DNA of 64,000 nt from Omphiscola glabra (GCA_964017045.1 OZ024806.1:1499502-1563501); one strand, 5' to 3'. Shown: positions 10,338 to 21,984, counted from the stretch's first letter. Notes: generated by a model not told the origin, from the letters alone. A program made the numbers and translations.

Positions 10338-13293
10338 AAATTCAGGCCTTGTGCACTATAGCCTTATTAGATCATTTAACAAATTCAGGCCTTGTGCACT
10401 ATAGCCTTTTTAGATCATTTAACAAATTCAGGCCTTGTGCACTATAGCCTTATTAGATCATTTAACAAATTCAGGCCTTGTGCACTATAGCCTTATTAGA
10501 TCATTTAACAAATTCAGGCCTTGTGCACTATAGCCTTATTAGATCATTTAACAAATTCAGGCCTTGTGCACTATAGCCTTATTAGATCATTTAACAAATT
10601 CAGGCCTTGTGCACTATAGCCTTTTTAGATCATTTAACAAATTCAGGCCTTGTGCACTATAGCCTTATTAGATCATTTAACAAATTCAGGCCTTGTGCAC
10701 TATAGCCTTATTAGATCATTTAACAAATTCAGGCCTTGTGCACTATAGCCTTATTAGATCATTTAACAAATTCAGGCCTTGTGCACTATAGCCGTATTAG
10801 ATCATTTAACAAATTCAGGCCTTGTGCACTATAGCCTTTTTAGATCATTTAACAAATTCAGGCCTTGTGCACTATAGCCTTATTAGATCATTTAACAAAT
10901 TCAGGCCTTGTGCACTATAGCCTTATTAGATCATTTAACAAATTCAGGCCTTGTGCACTATAGCCTTATTAGATCATTTAACAAATTCAGGCCTTGTGCA
11001 CTATAGCCTTATTAGATCATTTAACAAATTCAGGCCTTGTGCACTATAGCCTTATTAGATCATTTAACAAATTCAGGCCTTGTGCACTATAGCCTTTTTA
11101 GATCATTTAACAAATTCAGGCCTTGTGCACTATAGCCTTTTTAGATCATTTAACAAATTCAGGCCTTGTGCACTATAGCCTTATTAGATCATTTAACAAA
11201 TTCAGGCCTTGTGCACTATAGCCTTATTAGATCATTTAACAAATTCAGGCCTTGTGCACTATAGCCTTATTAGATCATTTAACAAATTCAGGCCTTGTGC
11301 ACTATAGCCGTATTAGATCATTTAACAAATTCAGGCCTTGTGCACTATAGCCTTTTTAGATCATTTAACAAATTAAGCCTTGTGCACTATAGCCTTATTA
11401 GATCATTTAACAAATTCAGGCCTTGTGCACTATAGCCTTATTAGATCATTTAACAAATTCAGGCCTTGTGCACTATAGCCTTATTAGATCATTTAACAAA
11501 TTCAGGCCTTGTGCACTATAGCCTTATTAGATCATTTAACAAATTCAGGCCTTGTGCACTATAGCCTTATTAGATCATTTAACAAATTCAGGCCTTGTGC
11601 ACTATAGCCTTATTAGATCATTTAACAAATTCAGGCCTTGTGCACTATAGCCTTATTAGATCATTTAACAAATTCAGGCCTTGTGCACTATAGCCTTATT
11701 AGATCATTTAACAAATTCAGGCCTTGTGCACTATAGCCTTTTTAGATCATTTAACAAATTCAGGCCTTGTGCACTATAGCCTTATTAGATCATTTAACAA
11801 ATTCAGGCCTTGTGCACTATAGCCTTATTAGATCATTTAACAAATTCAGGCCTTGTGCACTATAGCCTTATTAGATCATTTAACAAATTCAGGCCTTGTG
11901 CACTATAGCCTTATTAGATCATTTAACAAATTCAGGCCTTGTGCACTATAGCCTTTTTAGATCATTTAACAAATTCAGGCCTTGTGCACTATAGCCTTTT
12001 TAGATCATTTAACAAATTCAGGCCTTGTGCACTATAGCCTTATTAGATCATTTAACAAATTCAGGCCTTGTGCACTATAGCCTTATTAGATCATTTAACA
12101 AATTCAGGCCTTGTGCACTATAGCCTTATTAGATCATTTAACAAATTCAGGCCTTGTGCACTATAGCCGTATTAGATCATTTAACAAATTCAGGCCTTGT
12201 GCACTATAGCCTTTTTAGATCATTTAACAAATTCAGGCCTTGTGCACTATAGCCTTATTAGATCATTTAACAAATTCAGGCCTTGTGCACTATAGCCTTA
12301 TTAGATCATTTAACAAATTCAGGCCTTGTGCACTATAGCCTTATTAGATCATTTAACAAATTCAGGCCTTGTGCACTATAGCCTTATTAGATCATTTAAC
12401 AAATTCAGGCCTTGTGCACTATAGCCTTATTAGATCATTTAACAAATTCAGGCCTTGTGCACTATAGCCTTTTTAGATCATTTAACAAATTCAGGCCTTG
12501 TGCACTATAGCCTTATTAGATCATTTAACAAATTCAGGCCTTGTGCACTATAGCCTTATTAGATCATTTAACAAATTCAGGCCTTGTGCACTATAGCCTT
12601 ATTAGATCATTTAACAAATTCAGGCCTTGTGCACTATAGCCTTATTAGATCATTTAACAAATTCAGGCCTTGTGCACTATAGCCTTATTAGATCATTTAA
12701 CAAATTCAGGCCTTGTGCACTATAGCCTTTTTAGATCATTTAACAAATTCAGGCCTTGTGCACTATAGCCTTATTAGATCATTTAACAAATTCAGGCCTT
12801 GTGCACTATAGCCTTTTTAGATCATTTAACAAATTCAGGCCTTGTGCACTATAGCCTTATTAGATCATTTAACAAATTCAGGCCTTGTGCACTATAGCCT
12901 TATTAGATCATTTAACAAATTCAGGCCTTGTGCACTATAGCCTTATTAGATCATTTAACAAATTCAGGCCTTGTGCACTATAGCCTTATTAGATCATTTA
13001 ACAAATTCAGGCCTTGTGCACTATAGCCTTATTAGATCATTTAACAAATTCAGGCCTTGTGCACTATAGCCTTATTAGATCATTTAACAAATTCAGGCCT
13101 TGTGCACTATAGCCTTTTTAGATCATTTAACAAATTCAGGCCTTGTGCATTATAGCCTTATTAGATCATTTAACAAATTCAGGCCTTGTGCACTATAGCC
13201 TTATTAGATCATTTAACAAATTCAGGCCTTGTGCACTATAGCCTTATTAGATCATTTAACAAATTCAGGCCTTGTGCACTATAGCCTTATTAG
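10338..13293. repeat. 43-bp satellite, ~69 copies
   Basis: The unit AAATTCAGGCCTTGTGCACT continues with ATAGCCTTATTAGATCATTT+AAC. The 43-bp period holds for 2.96 kb with one 1-bp-shorter copy (near 11370). One position is polymorphic (CCTTATT, CCTTTTT or CCGTATT) and its pattern repeats in blocks, giving a higher-order structure. Copies are otherwise almost identical. Every frame is closed within a few units. Confidence 0.98.
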
Positions 13294-14779
13294 AACGCTA
13301 ATGACAAATGCTGAAGATAAATCTAAAGAAAAGCCTAAGGAAAAGCATAAAGAAAAAGGACACGATCTGAAAAAATAAAACAAAGAAATAGTACAGGTTA
13401 ACAATGTCTTTACTAACATTAAATAAAACGACTAACAATAAACATCATTAATACATATGTTAATTACATGTGGCGACAGAAAAACTTAACTAAGAATGGA
13501 GTATACGTACATGTTATTTGTTATACAAATGGCAATGACAATTATATTGTTTTTAATAATGTTAAATTACTATAAAGGAAATCACGTGGCAGTGTTTAAT
13601 GTGTAGCACGTACACCGTCTTACATTCAGAACCAGTGTGATATGTGAGGGCCATAATATAGGTGTGATATGTGAGGGCCAACATAAAGGTTTAGAAATTA
13701 TTATGGTATTCCATGCAAGTAGTGTGTCAATGTAAGATGCACCCATAGCAGGACTGTTAATACAATGGTATGAAGGATGAGCACCGTTTATTGTATACTT
13801 GTATCTATTAATCGATGTGTCTTTTAAAGACAAAAGCAAATTGTAGAATGTCTAATTAATGTAATTGTATCCTAACACATGCACGACTTCACATGTAAGT
13901 ATTTATTACACGACAGGAGATTTAGTATATTACACATATTTGACGTACATTCAATGGTTGTATACTGTTGTATCAATAGCTTATGTAGCACCTTGTACAC
14001 ATTGAATTATGTGTAACCAGAACAATAGAACGGTTGTTGTTATGCTTATCACAGATTAAGATGGTATTATTATGTATGGCCCGTACTTATGGTCATGTAC
14101 CGAGTGGTATTCGTGGTGTAAAGAATAGTACGGAGCCGTTCCTCTCTGTGATGGTTCAATAGTCCAGACGTTGAGAAGTACAACGAAGAAAACACAGAAC
14201 ATTAAGGAATGATACAAAAACTCATCAGCAACAGTGTTAGATAAATGATGTATTGGTTAACATAACAAATTGAGTAAAGTTTCTTCCCTAACTCTAACAC
14301 TTGACTAACAGTCTATCACTGGTTCTATCCTCAACTAAGTCTAGTCACGCTGCGTCTACAACTTCCTAATCACCGTCCATGAATCTCTGATCCTCTGTCA
14401 GGAAACGTTTTCTCTTATATACAGTTCTCTGTCTCCAAGGTGGTCCAGAAATGCTAGCTATTAACCCCTAGTACCCACCTCCTTTCAGGTCAATTAGGAA
14501 CTTCCGTGGTTAACACCAACATTACCATGCAAAGTCGTGGAAAAAACCCATTCCCTCTATCTCAAGACGCGACCATCTATTAACCTTAACCTCGACCCTT
14601 TAACAATGCTCATCTAAAACTAACAGCAGTTTCCGTCCCTCCTATAACTTACCTGAACAATGAAGCCCTGTCCTGTACCCCGCCCCAGTCATTTGTGACA
14701 ATGCTCACGAACACATTTGTAGCTAATTAATTATATTTAAGGAATTAGTGGACAGTTGTATATTTAACCTTTAAAATAT
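13294..14779. other. Unassigned sequence after the satellite
   Basis: A 25-codon Lys-rich ATG frame (13301-13378) is too short to call. GTGATATGTGAGGGCCA is duplicated at 13636-13680. At 14280-14700 the plus strand is C/T-rich with ACTTGACTAACAG and CTCTTATATACAG, resembling the end of an old transposable element, but no coding part or terminal repeat was identified. Confidence 0.4.
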
Positions 14780-14924
14780 CATGGTGATAATTCAACTGGT
14801 CGACTATAGGTTGAACTTTCACAATATCATGTTTATAAGTCAACTGGTCGGCTGTAGGTTGAACCTTTACAATATCATTGTTATAAATCAATTGGACGGC
14901 TGTAGGTTCAATCTAGACAATGTC
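14780..14924. repeat. 48-bp tandem repeat, 3 copies
   Basis: The core CAACTGGTCGGCTGTAGGTT recurs at 48-bp spacing three times. A 61-codon frame reading through it is a by-product. Confidence 0.85.
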
Positions 14925-15311
14925 AAAGCCAAAGAAAGCAATCAAAGTTATTTTCTGTTGTTTTAAAAGATGTATTATATGTTTAAAGATTTATGTATAA
15001 AATCTGTTGGCAATAACTTTATATGTGTGAAAGATTAGGTGTTTAAAAAAAACAATACAAAATTGTATGGCAAATTTGTATGGTTACAAATGCAATCTAT
15101 AGATTTAAAAAAAAACCTGCTTTGTACCTCAACTGATCTCCCCACCAAACAAGGGATAATTGTATAAATGAAACTCTGGAATAAAATTGTACACATCAAC
15201 ACACATATTCCATTCACTCACTCATTCACAGATAACTGATCTGAGGAAGCATAATTGTTAGACTTTTAAAACAACTTTTCTGTTTTTGATAACATTCTTA
15301 AGGTTTATTTA

Positions 15312-15537
15312 TAACCAACATGCAATATAAGGATATAAGAAATAAGCCTTTAGTCATAAGTTTGGTAATTATTGAACTAGTTATAAACATACAATGTAGG
15401 GATATTTAAAAGCTAATTCATTAGTCCTAAGTTTGGTAATTATCGGACTAGTTATAAATATACAATATAGGGATATAATACTTTAATCATAAGTTTTGTA
15501 ATTATTGTACTAGTTATTAACATACAATGTAGGGGTA
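15312..15537. repeat. ~62-70 bp repeat array, left part
   Basis: Three copies of a unit with AAGTTTGGTAATTATT, ACTAGTTATAAACATAC and AATGTAGGGATAT. Two further copies lie at 16031-16165, so the array is split by about 490 bp of unrelated sequence. Confidence 0.8.
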
Positions 15538-16030
15538 TCTATTACATGTGTAACGCTTCTGGTATGACTCGTGCACTGCTTCCAAATGGACTGCTTCCTA
15601 TTCAGATAATTTGGTATTGAGAGTATATTACAAATTAAATAATTCTAAATGTTTAAAAGAGAGTAATGATCAATAATGAGTTAAATAGCCCGGAAAATAT
15701 AATTCCCGATAACTACGCTAAATGACAATATTTTTTTTAATGACGCAACTGCTTTTGGTGCGAAAAATGCTCTTTTCGGTAAATGAAATCGCCTCAATGT
15801 AAGTTTGGTGTAAAGAATATTCGGTTTAAAAGTTGTTGGGACATCAGAATATTTAATACAGTTCATGGGCATGAAACAAAAAGTTTGCAGAGACGTATTA
15901 TGGGGGAAGCGGTGCACCAAATATTGGGATTTATAAATGTGTGTTAATTGATTTAATATTTTATCAAGTAATTTTAGTAGATGGGAAGTTCACACATTGC
16001 TGCCGCCAAAGTTTGGCTGGCTATGTCTAG
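15538..16030. mobile_element. Probable insertion splitting the array
   Basis: About 490 bp unrelated to the flanking repeat. It holds a 79-codon minus-strand open frame (15681-15920) with no recognised domain. The position inside an otherwise continuous array suggests an inserted element, but no terminal inverted repeat or target duplication was seen. Confidence 0.4.
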
Positions 16031-16165
16031 TATGAAATAAAGACTTTCATTCGTAAGTTTGGTAATTATTTGAAGAGTTATAAACATACAATGTAGGGAT
16101 ATATGAGATAAAGCTTTTTAGTCTTAAGTTTGGTAATTATTTAAGTTGTTAAAAACACACACGTC
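16031..16165. repeat. ~70-bp repeat array, right part
   Basis: Two copies of the 15312-15537 unit, with AAGTTTGGTAATTATTT at about 16055 and 16125. Confidence 0.75.
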
Positions 16166-16752
16166 AATTCCGTTTGAACTAATTTCTTAATTTACAAAAA
16201 AAAAATCCCATTTTCTTAATGATAAATAAACCTGGTGAAAATAAATATAATTTAAATATTTCTTTTTTTTTGTTTTGCAATTTCATCCAAGAAAAATAAA
16301 AAGGCTATAATTTTATGAAAATAGTCCCTTTTTCAATTCTTTGTTCTACTAGATTGATTAAATTGTCAAATTCTTTTGTACGTTAAAATAAGTCGTATTA
16401 ATATTGAATAAACTCAAGTCATTTATCAGAACAAAAGTAACTTTTATATCGTATTATTACCACCGGCTGTAAACTCCATTCACGCATGAAAAAAATCGCA
16501 GCTGGCCATCAGACAGAAATAAAACACATCCTACTTCCACACAGTTCCATTCACGACTGCCAGACGAATAAAACGTACGTCACAATACAGTCTAGACAAT
16601 ACGTCATAATGAGCATAAAATACGTCACAGAGTCAATCGCGGGAAGAGCGTTCACTAACTAATAAAACTCTCAAACACACACAGCGCCTAATAGAAACAT
16701 AATAAATAATAATCTTCAGTCACAACAATTACCAATGAACTCCCATACTCGA
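16166..16752. other. AT-rich sequence with clustered TACGTCA motifs
   Basis: Three TACGTCA motifs at about 16573, 16599 and 16620 match the core recognised by CREB/ATF factors. With no gene attached, a regulatory role is speculative. Confidence 0.3.
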
Positions 16753-17132
16753 CACTCATGAGTATGACGATGACACTCATGAGTAGGACGATGACACTCA
16801 TGAGTATGACGATGACACTCATGAGTATGACGATGACACTCATGAGTATGACGATGACACTCATGAGTATGACGATGACACTCATGTGTATGACGATGAC
16901 ACTCATGAGTATGACGATAACACTCATGAGTATGACGATGACACTCATGAGTATGACGATAACACTCATGAGTATGACGATGACACTCATGAGTATGACG
17001 ATGACACTCATGAGTATGACGATGACACTCATGAGTATGACGATGACACTCATGAGTATGACGATGACACTCATGAGTATGACGATGACACTCATGTGTA
17101 TGACGATGACACTCATGAGTATGACGATGACA
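16753..17132. repeat. 21-bp minisatellite, 18 copies
   Basis: The unit CACTCATGAGTATGACGATG+A contains the 8-bp palindrome CTCATGAG. Both strands stay open in several frames, producing artefactual His- or Met/Thr-rich proteins. Confidence 0.97.
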
Positions 17133-17149
17133 CATCAGTTTTATGTAAA

Positions 17150-17490
17150 TAAACTACTCCGTCATTAGGGTCACCAAAAGTTTTGAACTACCCCGTCATT
17201 AGGGTCACCAAAAGTTTTGAACTACCCCGTCATTAGGGTCACCAAAAGTTTTGAACTACCCCGTCGTTAGGGTCACCAAAAGTTTTGAACTACCCCGTCA
17301 TTAGGGTCACCAAAAGTTTTGAACTACCCCGTCATTAGGGTCACCAAAAGTTTTGAACTATCCCGTCATTAGGGTCACCAAAAGTTTTGAACTACCCCGT
17401 CATTAGGGTCACCAAAAGTTTTGAACTATCCCGTCATTAGGGTCACCAAAAGTTTTGAACTACCCCGTCATTAGGGTCACCAAAAGTTTT
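17150..17490. repeat. 34-bp minisatellite, 10 copies
   Basis: GAACTACCCCGTCATTAGGG continues with TCACCAAAAGTTTT; the period is exactly 34 bp. It follows the 21-bp array after only 17 bp. Confidence 0.97.
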
Positions 17491-17622
17491 GCCTCACAGA
17501 AGCTATCACGTACCTTTTCAGTTTTTTTTTTTAAAGTTATTATATTTACCCCCACGGCCCACCCCCACCCCACAAATGTTTTATATTTTTAATTTGACTT
17601 TCTTTTGTCCTCGGTCTAGTTT

Positions 17623-18402
17623 GTTAGTTTAGCTAGTGCTGACATCTTATTGTGTACTTGTTAGTTTAGCTAGTGTTGACATCTTATTGTGTACGTGTTA
17701 GTTTAGCTAGTGCTGACATCTTATTGTGTACTTGTTAGTTTAGCTAGTGTTGACATCTTATTGTGTACTTGTTAGTTTAGCTAGTGTTGACATCTTATTG
17801 TGTACTTGTTAGTTTAGCTAGTGTTGACATCGTATTGTGTACGTGTTAGTTTAGATAGTGTTGACATCTTATTGTGTACGTGTTAGTTTAGCTAGTGTTG
17901 ACATCTTATTGTGTACTTGTTAGTTTAGCTAGTGTTGACATCGTATTGTGTACGTGTTAGTTTAGATAGTGTTGACATCGTATTGTGTACGTGTTAGTTT
18001 AGATAGTGTTGACATCTTATTGTGTACGTGTTAGTTTAGCTAGTGCTGACATCTTATTGTGGACGTGTTAGTTTAGCTAGTGTTGACATTTTATTTTGTA
18101 CGTATTAGTTTAGCTAGTGTTGACATCTTATTGTGGACGTGTTAGTTTAGCTAGTGTTGACATCTTATTGTGGACGTGTTAGTTTAGCTAGTGTTGACAT
18201 TTTATTTTGTACGTATTAGTTTAGCTAGTGTTGACATCTTATTGTGGACGTGTTAGTTTAGCTAGTGTTGACATCTTATTGTGGACGTGTTAGTTTAGCT
18301 AGTGTTGACATCGTATTGTGTACGTGTTAGTTTAGCTAGTGTTGACATCTTATTGTGGACGTGTTAGTTGAGCTAGTGTTGACATCTTATTGTGGACGTG
18401 TT
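17623..18402. repeat. 37-bp minisatellite, 21 copies
   Basis: GTTAGTTTAGCTAGTGTTGA continues with CATCTTATTGTGTACGT. Variants such as TTTATTTTGTACGTATT recur 111 bp (three units) apart, showing multi-unit duplication. Confidence 0.96.
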
Positions 18403-18746
18403 GCTATGATACGCATGTATAAAAGTGACCCCATACAAAGTGTTTTTGGTAGATAACTTTGTTTTTGTACAGGTATGTCTGAAATACGTTGATTAGCCTA
18501 ACAACAACCAATCATCGTGGTATCAGGAATCACCTTGTTTGGCATACAATCATACAATTCTCATGCTTATCTAGACTTTCTTTGATTGGCCTAAAATCTA
18601 CCAAACATTATATTTATTGATTGTTCTCGTTACATTCTTCAACGTATTTTCTGTTAAATGCGGTAGATATTTAAATACGTTTTCTTATAAAGATGTTAAT
18701 AGATTTGTCGCTCTGGTATCACATAATTTATTTTATCACTGACAAG

Positions 18747-18845
18747 TACATCACCAACGAAGGGGCCCAGTGTTCAAATTCAAAACCAATCTGAACTCGC
18801 CACACTACACGCTCATCAACATTGACCTGACTAAGACAAACACCC
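18747..18845 (+). pseudogene. PREP: PREP exon A remnant
   Basis: Follows an AG preceded by a T-rich tract and ends at ACACCC|GTAAGTG, a strong 5' splice site. It encodes YITNEG, then after two extra bases in a GGGG run VFKFKTNLNSPHYTLINIDL, matching the vertebrate PREP segment around VTNEGTVFTFKTN and INIDF. Confidence 0.85.
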
Positions 18846-18979
18846 GTAAGTGTTTCTTAAACTGTATTTATTTATTTACATGTTGACATGTAAACTTGGG
18901 AAAACTGAAACAAAGTTTTATTACTCATTCAATGATGATTGTATTAGCCATATTAATAAGGTCCTTTTATTTAGGAAAA

Positions 18980-19083
18980 TGTTGGACATCTTGGTGTTGC
19001 TATAAGTAGGACATTTGGGACATCTTGGTGTTGCTATAAGTAGGACATTTGGGACATCTTGGTGTTGCTATTAGTAGGACATT
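18980..19083. repeat. 34-bp tandem repeat, 3 copies
   Basis: TTGGGACATCTTGGTGTTGC plus TATAAGTAGGACAT, three near-identical copies in the intron after exon A. Confidence 0.9.
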
Positions 19084-19539
19084 TGACCACCATGCAAACA
19101 ACTGAAAGCTCTTCAGTTTACAAATATAATTATTACAAAGAAGCAGTCATCCATTTGGATGTGCCATACAACAGCACACATTTATATTCTCTGCGACCCA
19201 CTCACCTCATTCTTTCCCCAAATCTCCCCAAACTCCTTTGTGATTGACTTGACAAGTTAAATGCTTAAGTTTCAAAAGACACGAGGTAAACCGTTGTTGA
19301 GCTCTGAGATCTGTCTGGAAACACCTGAAAAAATTTCCCAAAGAACATTAAAAAATCAGTGTGGCCTTGGAAAATGGAAGGTAAAAGGTCATTGAATAAT
19401 TTATTTTTTTATTTCCTATTTTTCATGCGGCTGGTAAAATTTCTTTAGCGTCATTATGACATGGCCTAGACTCTTAACTCATGTACATTCAGGTATTCAG
19501 GTGACTAACCCAGTGCCAGCACATGATAGCGAAAGGAAG

Positions 19540-19833
19540 TCATTGTGTCGACATGTCATTGTGCCGACACTTTAATGTGCCAGCATGTCATTGTGCCGAA
19601 ACTTTAATGTGCCAGCATGTCATTGTGCCGACACTTTATTGTGCCAGCATGTCATTGTGCCGACACTTTATTGTGCCAGCATGTCATTGTACCGACACTT
19701 TATTGTGCCAGCATGTCATTGTGCCGACACTTTATTATGCCCGCATGTCATTGTGCTGACACTTTTTTGTGCCAGCATGTCATTGTGCCGGCATGTAATT
19801 ATGCCATCATGTCATTGTGTCAGATCGTCATTA
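19540..19833. repeat. 32-bp minisatellite, ~9 copies
   Basis: CATTGTGCCGACACTTTATT plus GTGCCAGCATGT, with 16-bp sub-repeats at both ends (CATTGTGCCGGCATGT), indicating a dimerised 16-bp ancestor. All three plus-strand frames are open through it and code Cys/His-rich artefacts. Confidence 0.93.
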
Positions 19834-19891
19834 CTGTTAAAGTGACCCGTGGTTGGCTAATTAACACTTTATTTTTTTATGTTGAATCTAT

Positions 19892-20012
19892 TTGAGGTTA
19901 CCTTTCAGTTTATTACCCTTAAGTGTCTCCAGGAGGTTGGCCTTCGGTCTTATTACCTTTACATGCGTTCACAAGGTTACCTTTCAGTCTTATTACCCTT
20001 ACGAGGCTCTCC
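19892..20012 (+). repeat. 40-bp repeat carrying a 3' splice site, 3 copies
   Basis: GGTTACCTTTCAGTCTTATT recurs at about 39-40 bp spacing (19896, 19935, 19975). The last copy runs into PREP exon B coding sequence (ACGAGGCTCTCCTGG), and the first copy has a diverged version of the same exon start. The acceptor TTTCAG and the first exon codons were therefore inside the duplicated unit. Confidence 0.75.
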
Positions 20013-20074
20013 TGGAATGGGCTTCCTGTGTCAACTTGGACATACTGGTCTTATATTGCCTGAGGGATGTCAAG
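19988..20074 (+). pseudogene. PREP: PREP exon B remnant
   Basis: Encodes EALLEWASCVNLDILVLYCL then RDVK, matching the family stretch DVLEW, ACV, FLVL and the DVK that ends an exon. It ends at AAG|GTCAGT, a plausible donor. The start is uncertain: TTTCAG before 19988 gives phase 0, whereas exon A ends in phase 1, so the join is out of frame or another acceptor was used. Confidence 0.85.
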
Positions 20075-20133
20075 GTCAGTGTTCGATTTATACTTATTGT
20101 TTGTGTTTGTCTTGAAGGAGACCTAGTTTGGGA

Positions 20134-20490
20134 AACCTTCTAGACAGTCTCTATAACATATTACAAACCTTCTAGCCAGTTTCTGTAACGAACTTTCTAG
20201 CCTGTTTTTTATTACAAATAAAACTTATATCCAATATATATAACAAAACGTATTGCTAGTCTCTATGACATATAACACATTTTTAGCAGGTCTCTATGAC
20301 ATATATCACACCTTCTAGCCAGTCTGCATGACATATAACAAACCTAGCCAGTCTCTATGACATATATAAAACATTCTAGTCAGTCTCTATGACAGATAAC
20401 AAACCTTCTAGCCAGTCTCTATGACATATAAGAAACCTTCAAACCAGTCACTATAAACTACACAAATCCTATTTGCTAGTCAGTCTCTGT
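20134..20490. repeat. ~33-bp diverged repeat
   Basis: About ten copies of a unit like AACCTTCTAGCCAGTCTCTA plus TGACATATAAC with indels, in the intron between PREP exons B and C. Confidence 0.85.
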
Positions 20491-20616
20491 AACTTAACAG
20501 ATGTGCCTACAGTTCAAATATTAAAAGCATAATCCAAGAAAATAGCATGACATTCAAGAAAAACTTATAAAAAATCAACATTCCTAACAGTATATGTAAT
20601 TTATCTATGTCAACAG

Positions 20617-20800
20617 AATAAGCTCTACGTCTACGACCTCGCCACAGGTGACAGAAGGTTCCAGTTCTTGTCGGGATTATCTTCGTGTGTTACGTGACGA
20701 CCAGGGGTTAACAGCCAAAGGTGAAAACATTTCTCTGTTCTGATGAATGCTGATGTCAAGTGTGTTTGTACTATGGACAAATGGTACCGTTGTCTGTTGA
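20617..20800 (+). pseudogene. PREP: PREP exon C remnant
   Basis: The acceptor TGTCAACAG precedes codons for NKLYVYDLATGDRRF, a beta-propeller strand matching ILQLHDLTTG of PREP in phase 0 with exon B. Beyond RRF the match continues only in other frames (PVLVG, then possibly KGENISLF and LYYGQM), so a frameshift lies near 20660 and others probably follow. The 3' boundary cannot be fixed. Confidence 0.7.
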
Positions 20801-21404
20801 TCGACCTAGAACTGTTAATTAATCCCAGATTGTCCCCCAGATGGGCGTAGATGACCATATGTTTCTAGATGGGCCAGATTTGCATAGATGGCCAGATGTA
20901 ATAGAAAGTTAATCCTTAGTTAAGAAAAAACAACCAACAAATTCAGAAGAGGGCAACAACTAACTTAGGATTGGACAAAATGTGTTTCTCTAAATGCACA
21001 AAATAGCTTTAGACTTACAGGTTCAATTAAAAAGTCCCGAAATGATCAGGCTTTTCTTGTTTTTTTTAATCTGCTTTGTTGCACGTTGCATTTTGATAAT
21101 CTTTAATTTCATGTGAAGGAAGACATTTTGTTTTTATATAATGAGTTAATTTGACAAAAACATATAATTTTAGTTATACAATTAAATAATCATTAGGCAT
21201 AACCTGCTAAAACAGGAAATAAGGGTCCAGGAGCCAGACCTGTGCCCTCTAGTGAATAAAACGGTCCAGGAATGTTTACATCTCTGTCTCAGCCATGAAG
21301 CATTTCTTGCAGATTATACTGTTGAAATAAAGTCTCACCAGCTGTTTGATCTCCTCACTCAGGCCATCTTCACACTTATAGCTTCTCATGTATTCTTGTT
21401 GTAG

Positions 21405-21523
21405 GTGTTCAGGGAAATCTCAGTGAAGAATGTCGAAGCCAGCAACTTTGAGACGGTCCAAGTGTTCTAAAAGAGCAAGGACGGAACCAAAGTTCCAATG
21501 TTCATTGTGCATAAAGAAAGTGG
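21405..21523 (+). pseudogene. PREP: PREP exon D remnant with in-frame stop
   Basis: The acceptor TTCTTGTTGTAG is followed by codons for VFREISVKNVEASNFETVQV then F, stop, KSKDGTKVPMFIVHKESG. The family has F-Y-P-S-K-D-G-T-K at this point, so TAA at 21468-21470 replaces a Tyr codon. This is the propeller to hydrolase-domain transition. Confidence 0.9.
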
Positions 21524-21768
21524 GTGTTGCCTTCTATGAGTTTCCTGTACAAGTTATAGCTGCTAACATTCACTTGTTTAGAAGTAGTTGCAAATTGTCA
21601 CTCACACAATTTCTTTTGAAATGTGTTTAATTTTAAGATAATTTTCTGGTGACTTAAAGGGTGATGCATTAAGTTTATTGGGAGGAAAAAAACACACCTT
21701 GTAACTCCACAAAATAGATTAGTTCAGATGTATAACCATCTATTATGTTTATTCTTCTGTGTCTCAAG

Positions 21769-21928
21769 TTGCATGGTAACAATCGTACCCTTCGGTACGG
21801 GTATGTTGGTTTCAGCATTTCAGTAACTCCATCTTTTTCACCGTCTAGTTGGATGGTAACAATCCTACCCTTCTGTACGGGTATGTTGGTTTCAGCATTT
21901 CAGTAACTCCATCCTTTTCACCGTCAAG
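21769..21928 (+). repeat. 80-bp tandem duplication of a PREP exon segment
   Basis: TTGCATGGTAAC at 21769 and TTGGATGGTAAC at 21849 begin two copies of the same 80 bp, both encoding [20 protein letters not shown]. Eighty is not a multiple of three, so reading through both breaks the frame. The end of copy 1 (TTTTTCACCGTCTAG) looks like a 3' splice site placed directly before copy 2. Confidence 0.92.
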
Positions 21929-21984
21929 GTTTGTCTTCCTTCAAAATATTGCGTCTATGCTGTTGCAAACATCAGGGGTGAAGG
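21849..21984 (+). pseudogene. PREP: PREP exon E remnant
   Basis: Encodes [19 protein letters not shown] then [11 protein letters not shown], matching [20 protein letters not shown] of the family. After a net loss of four bases near 21940-21955 the match resumes in another frame as AVANIRGEG and ends at GAAGG|GTAAGT, a consensus donor in phase 2. That phase joins exactly to exon F. Confidence 0.9.

Noticed and set aside
10338..13293. CRISPR-like regular repeats
   Set aside because: Units are directly contiguous with no unique spacers, and the DNA is eukaryotic. The same holds for all other arrays in the window.
16688..17168. His-rich or Met/Thr-rich proteins from the 21-bp array
   Set aside because: Four overlapping open frames on both strands with no unique sequence; a typical low-complexity artefact.
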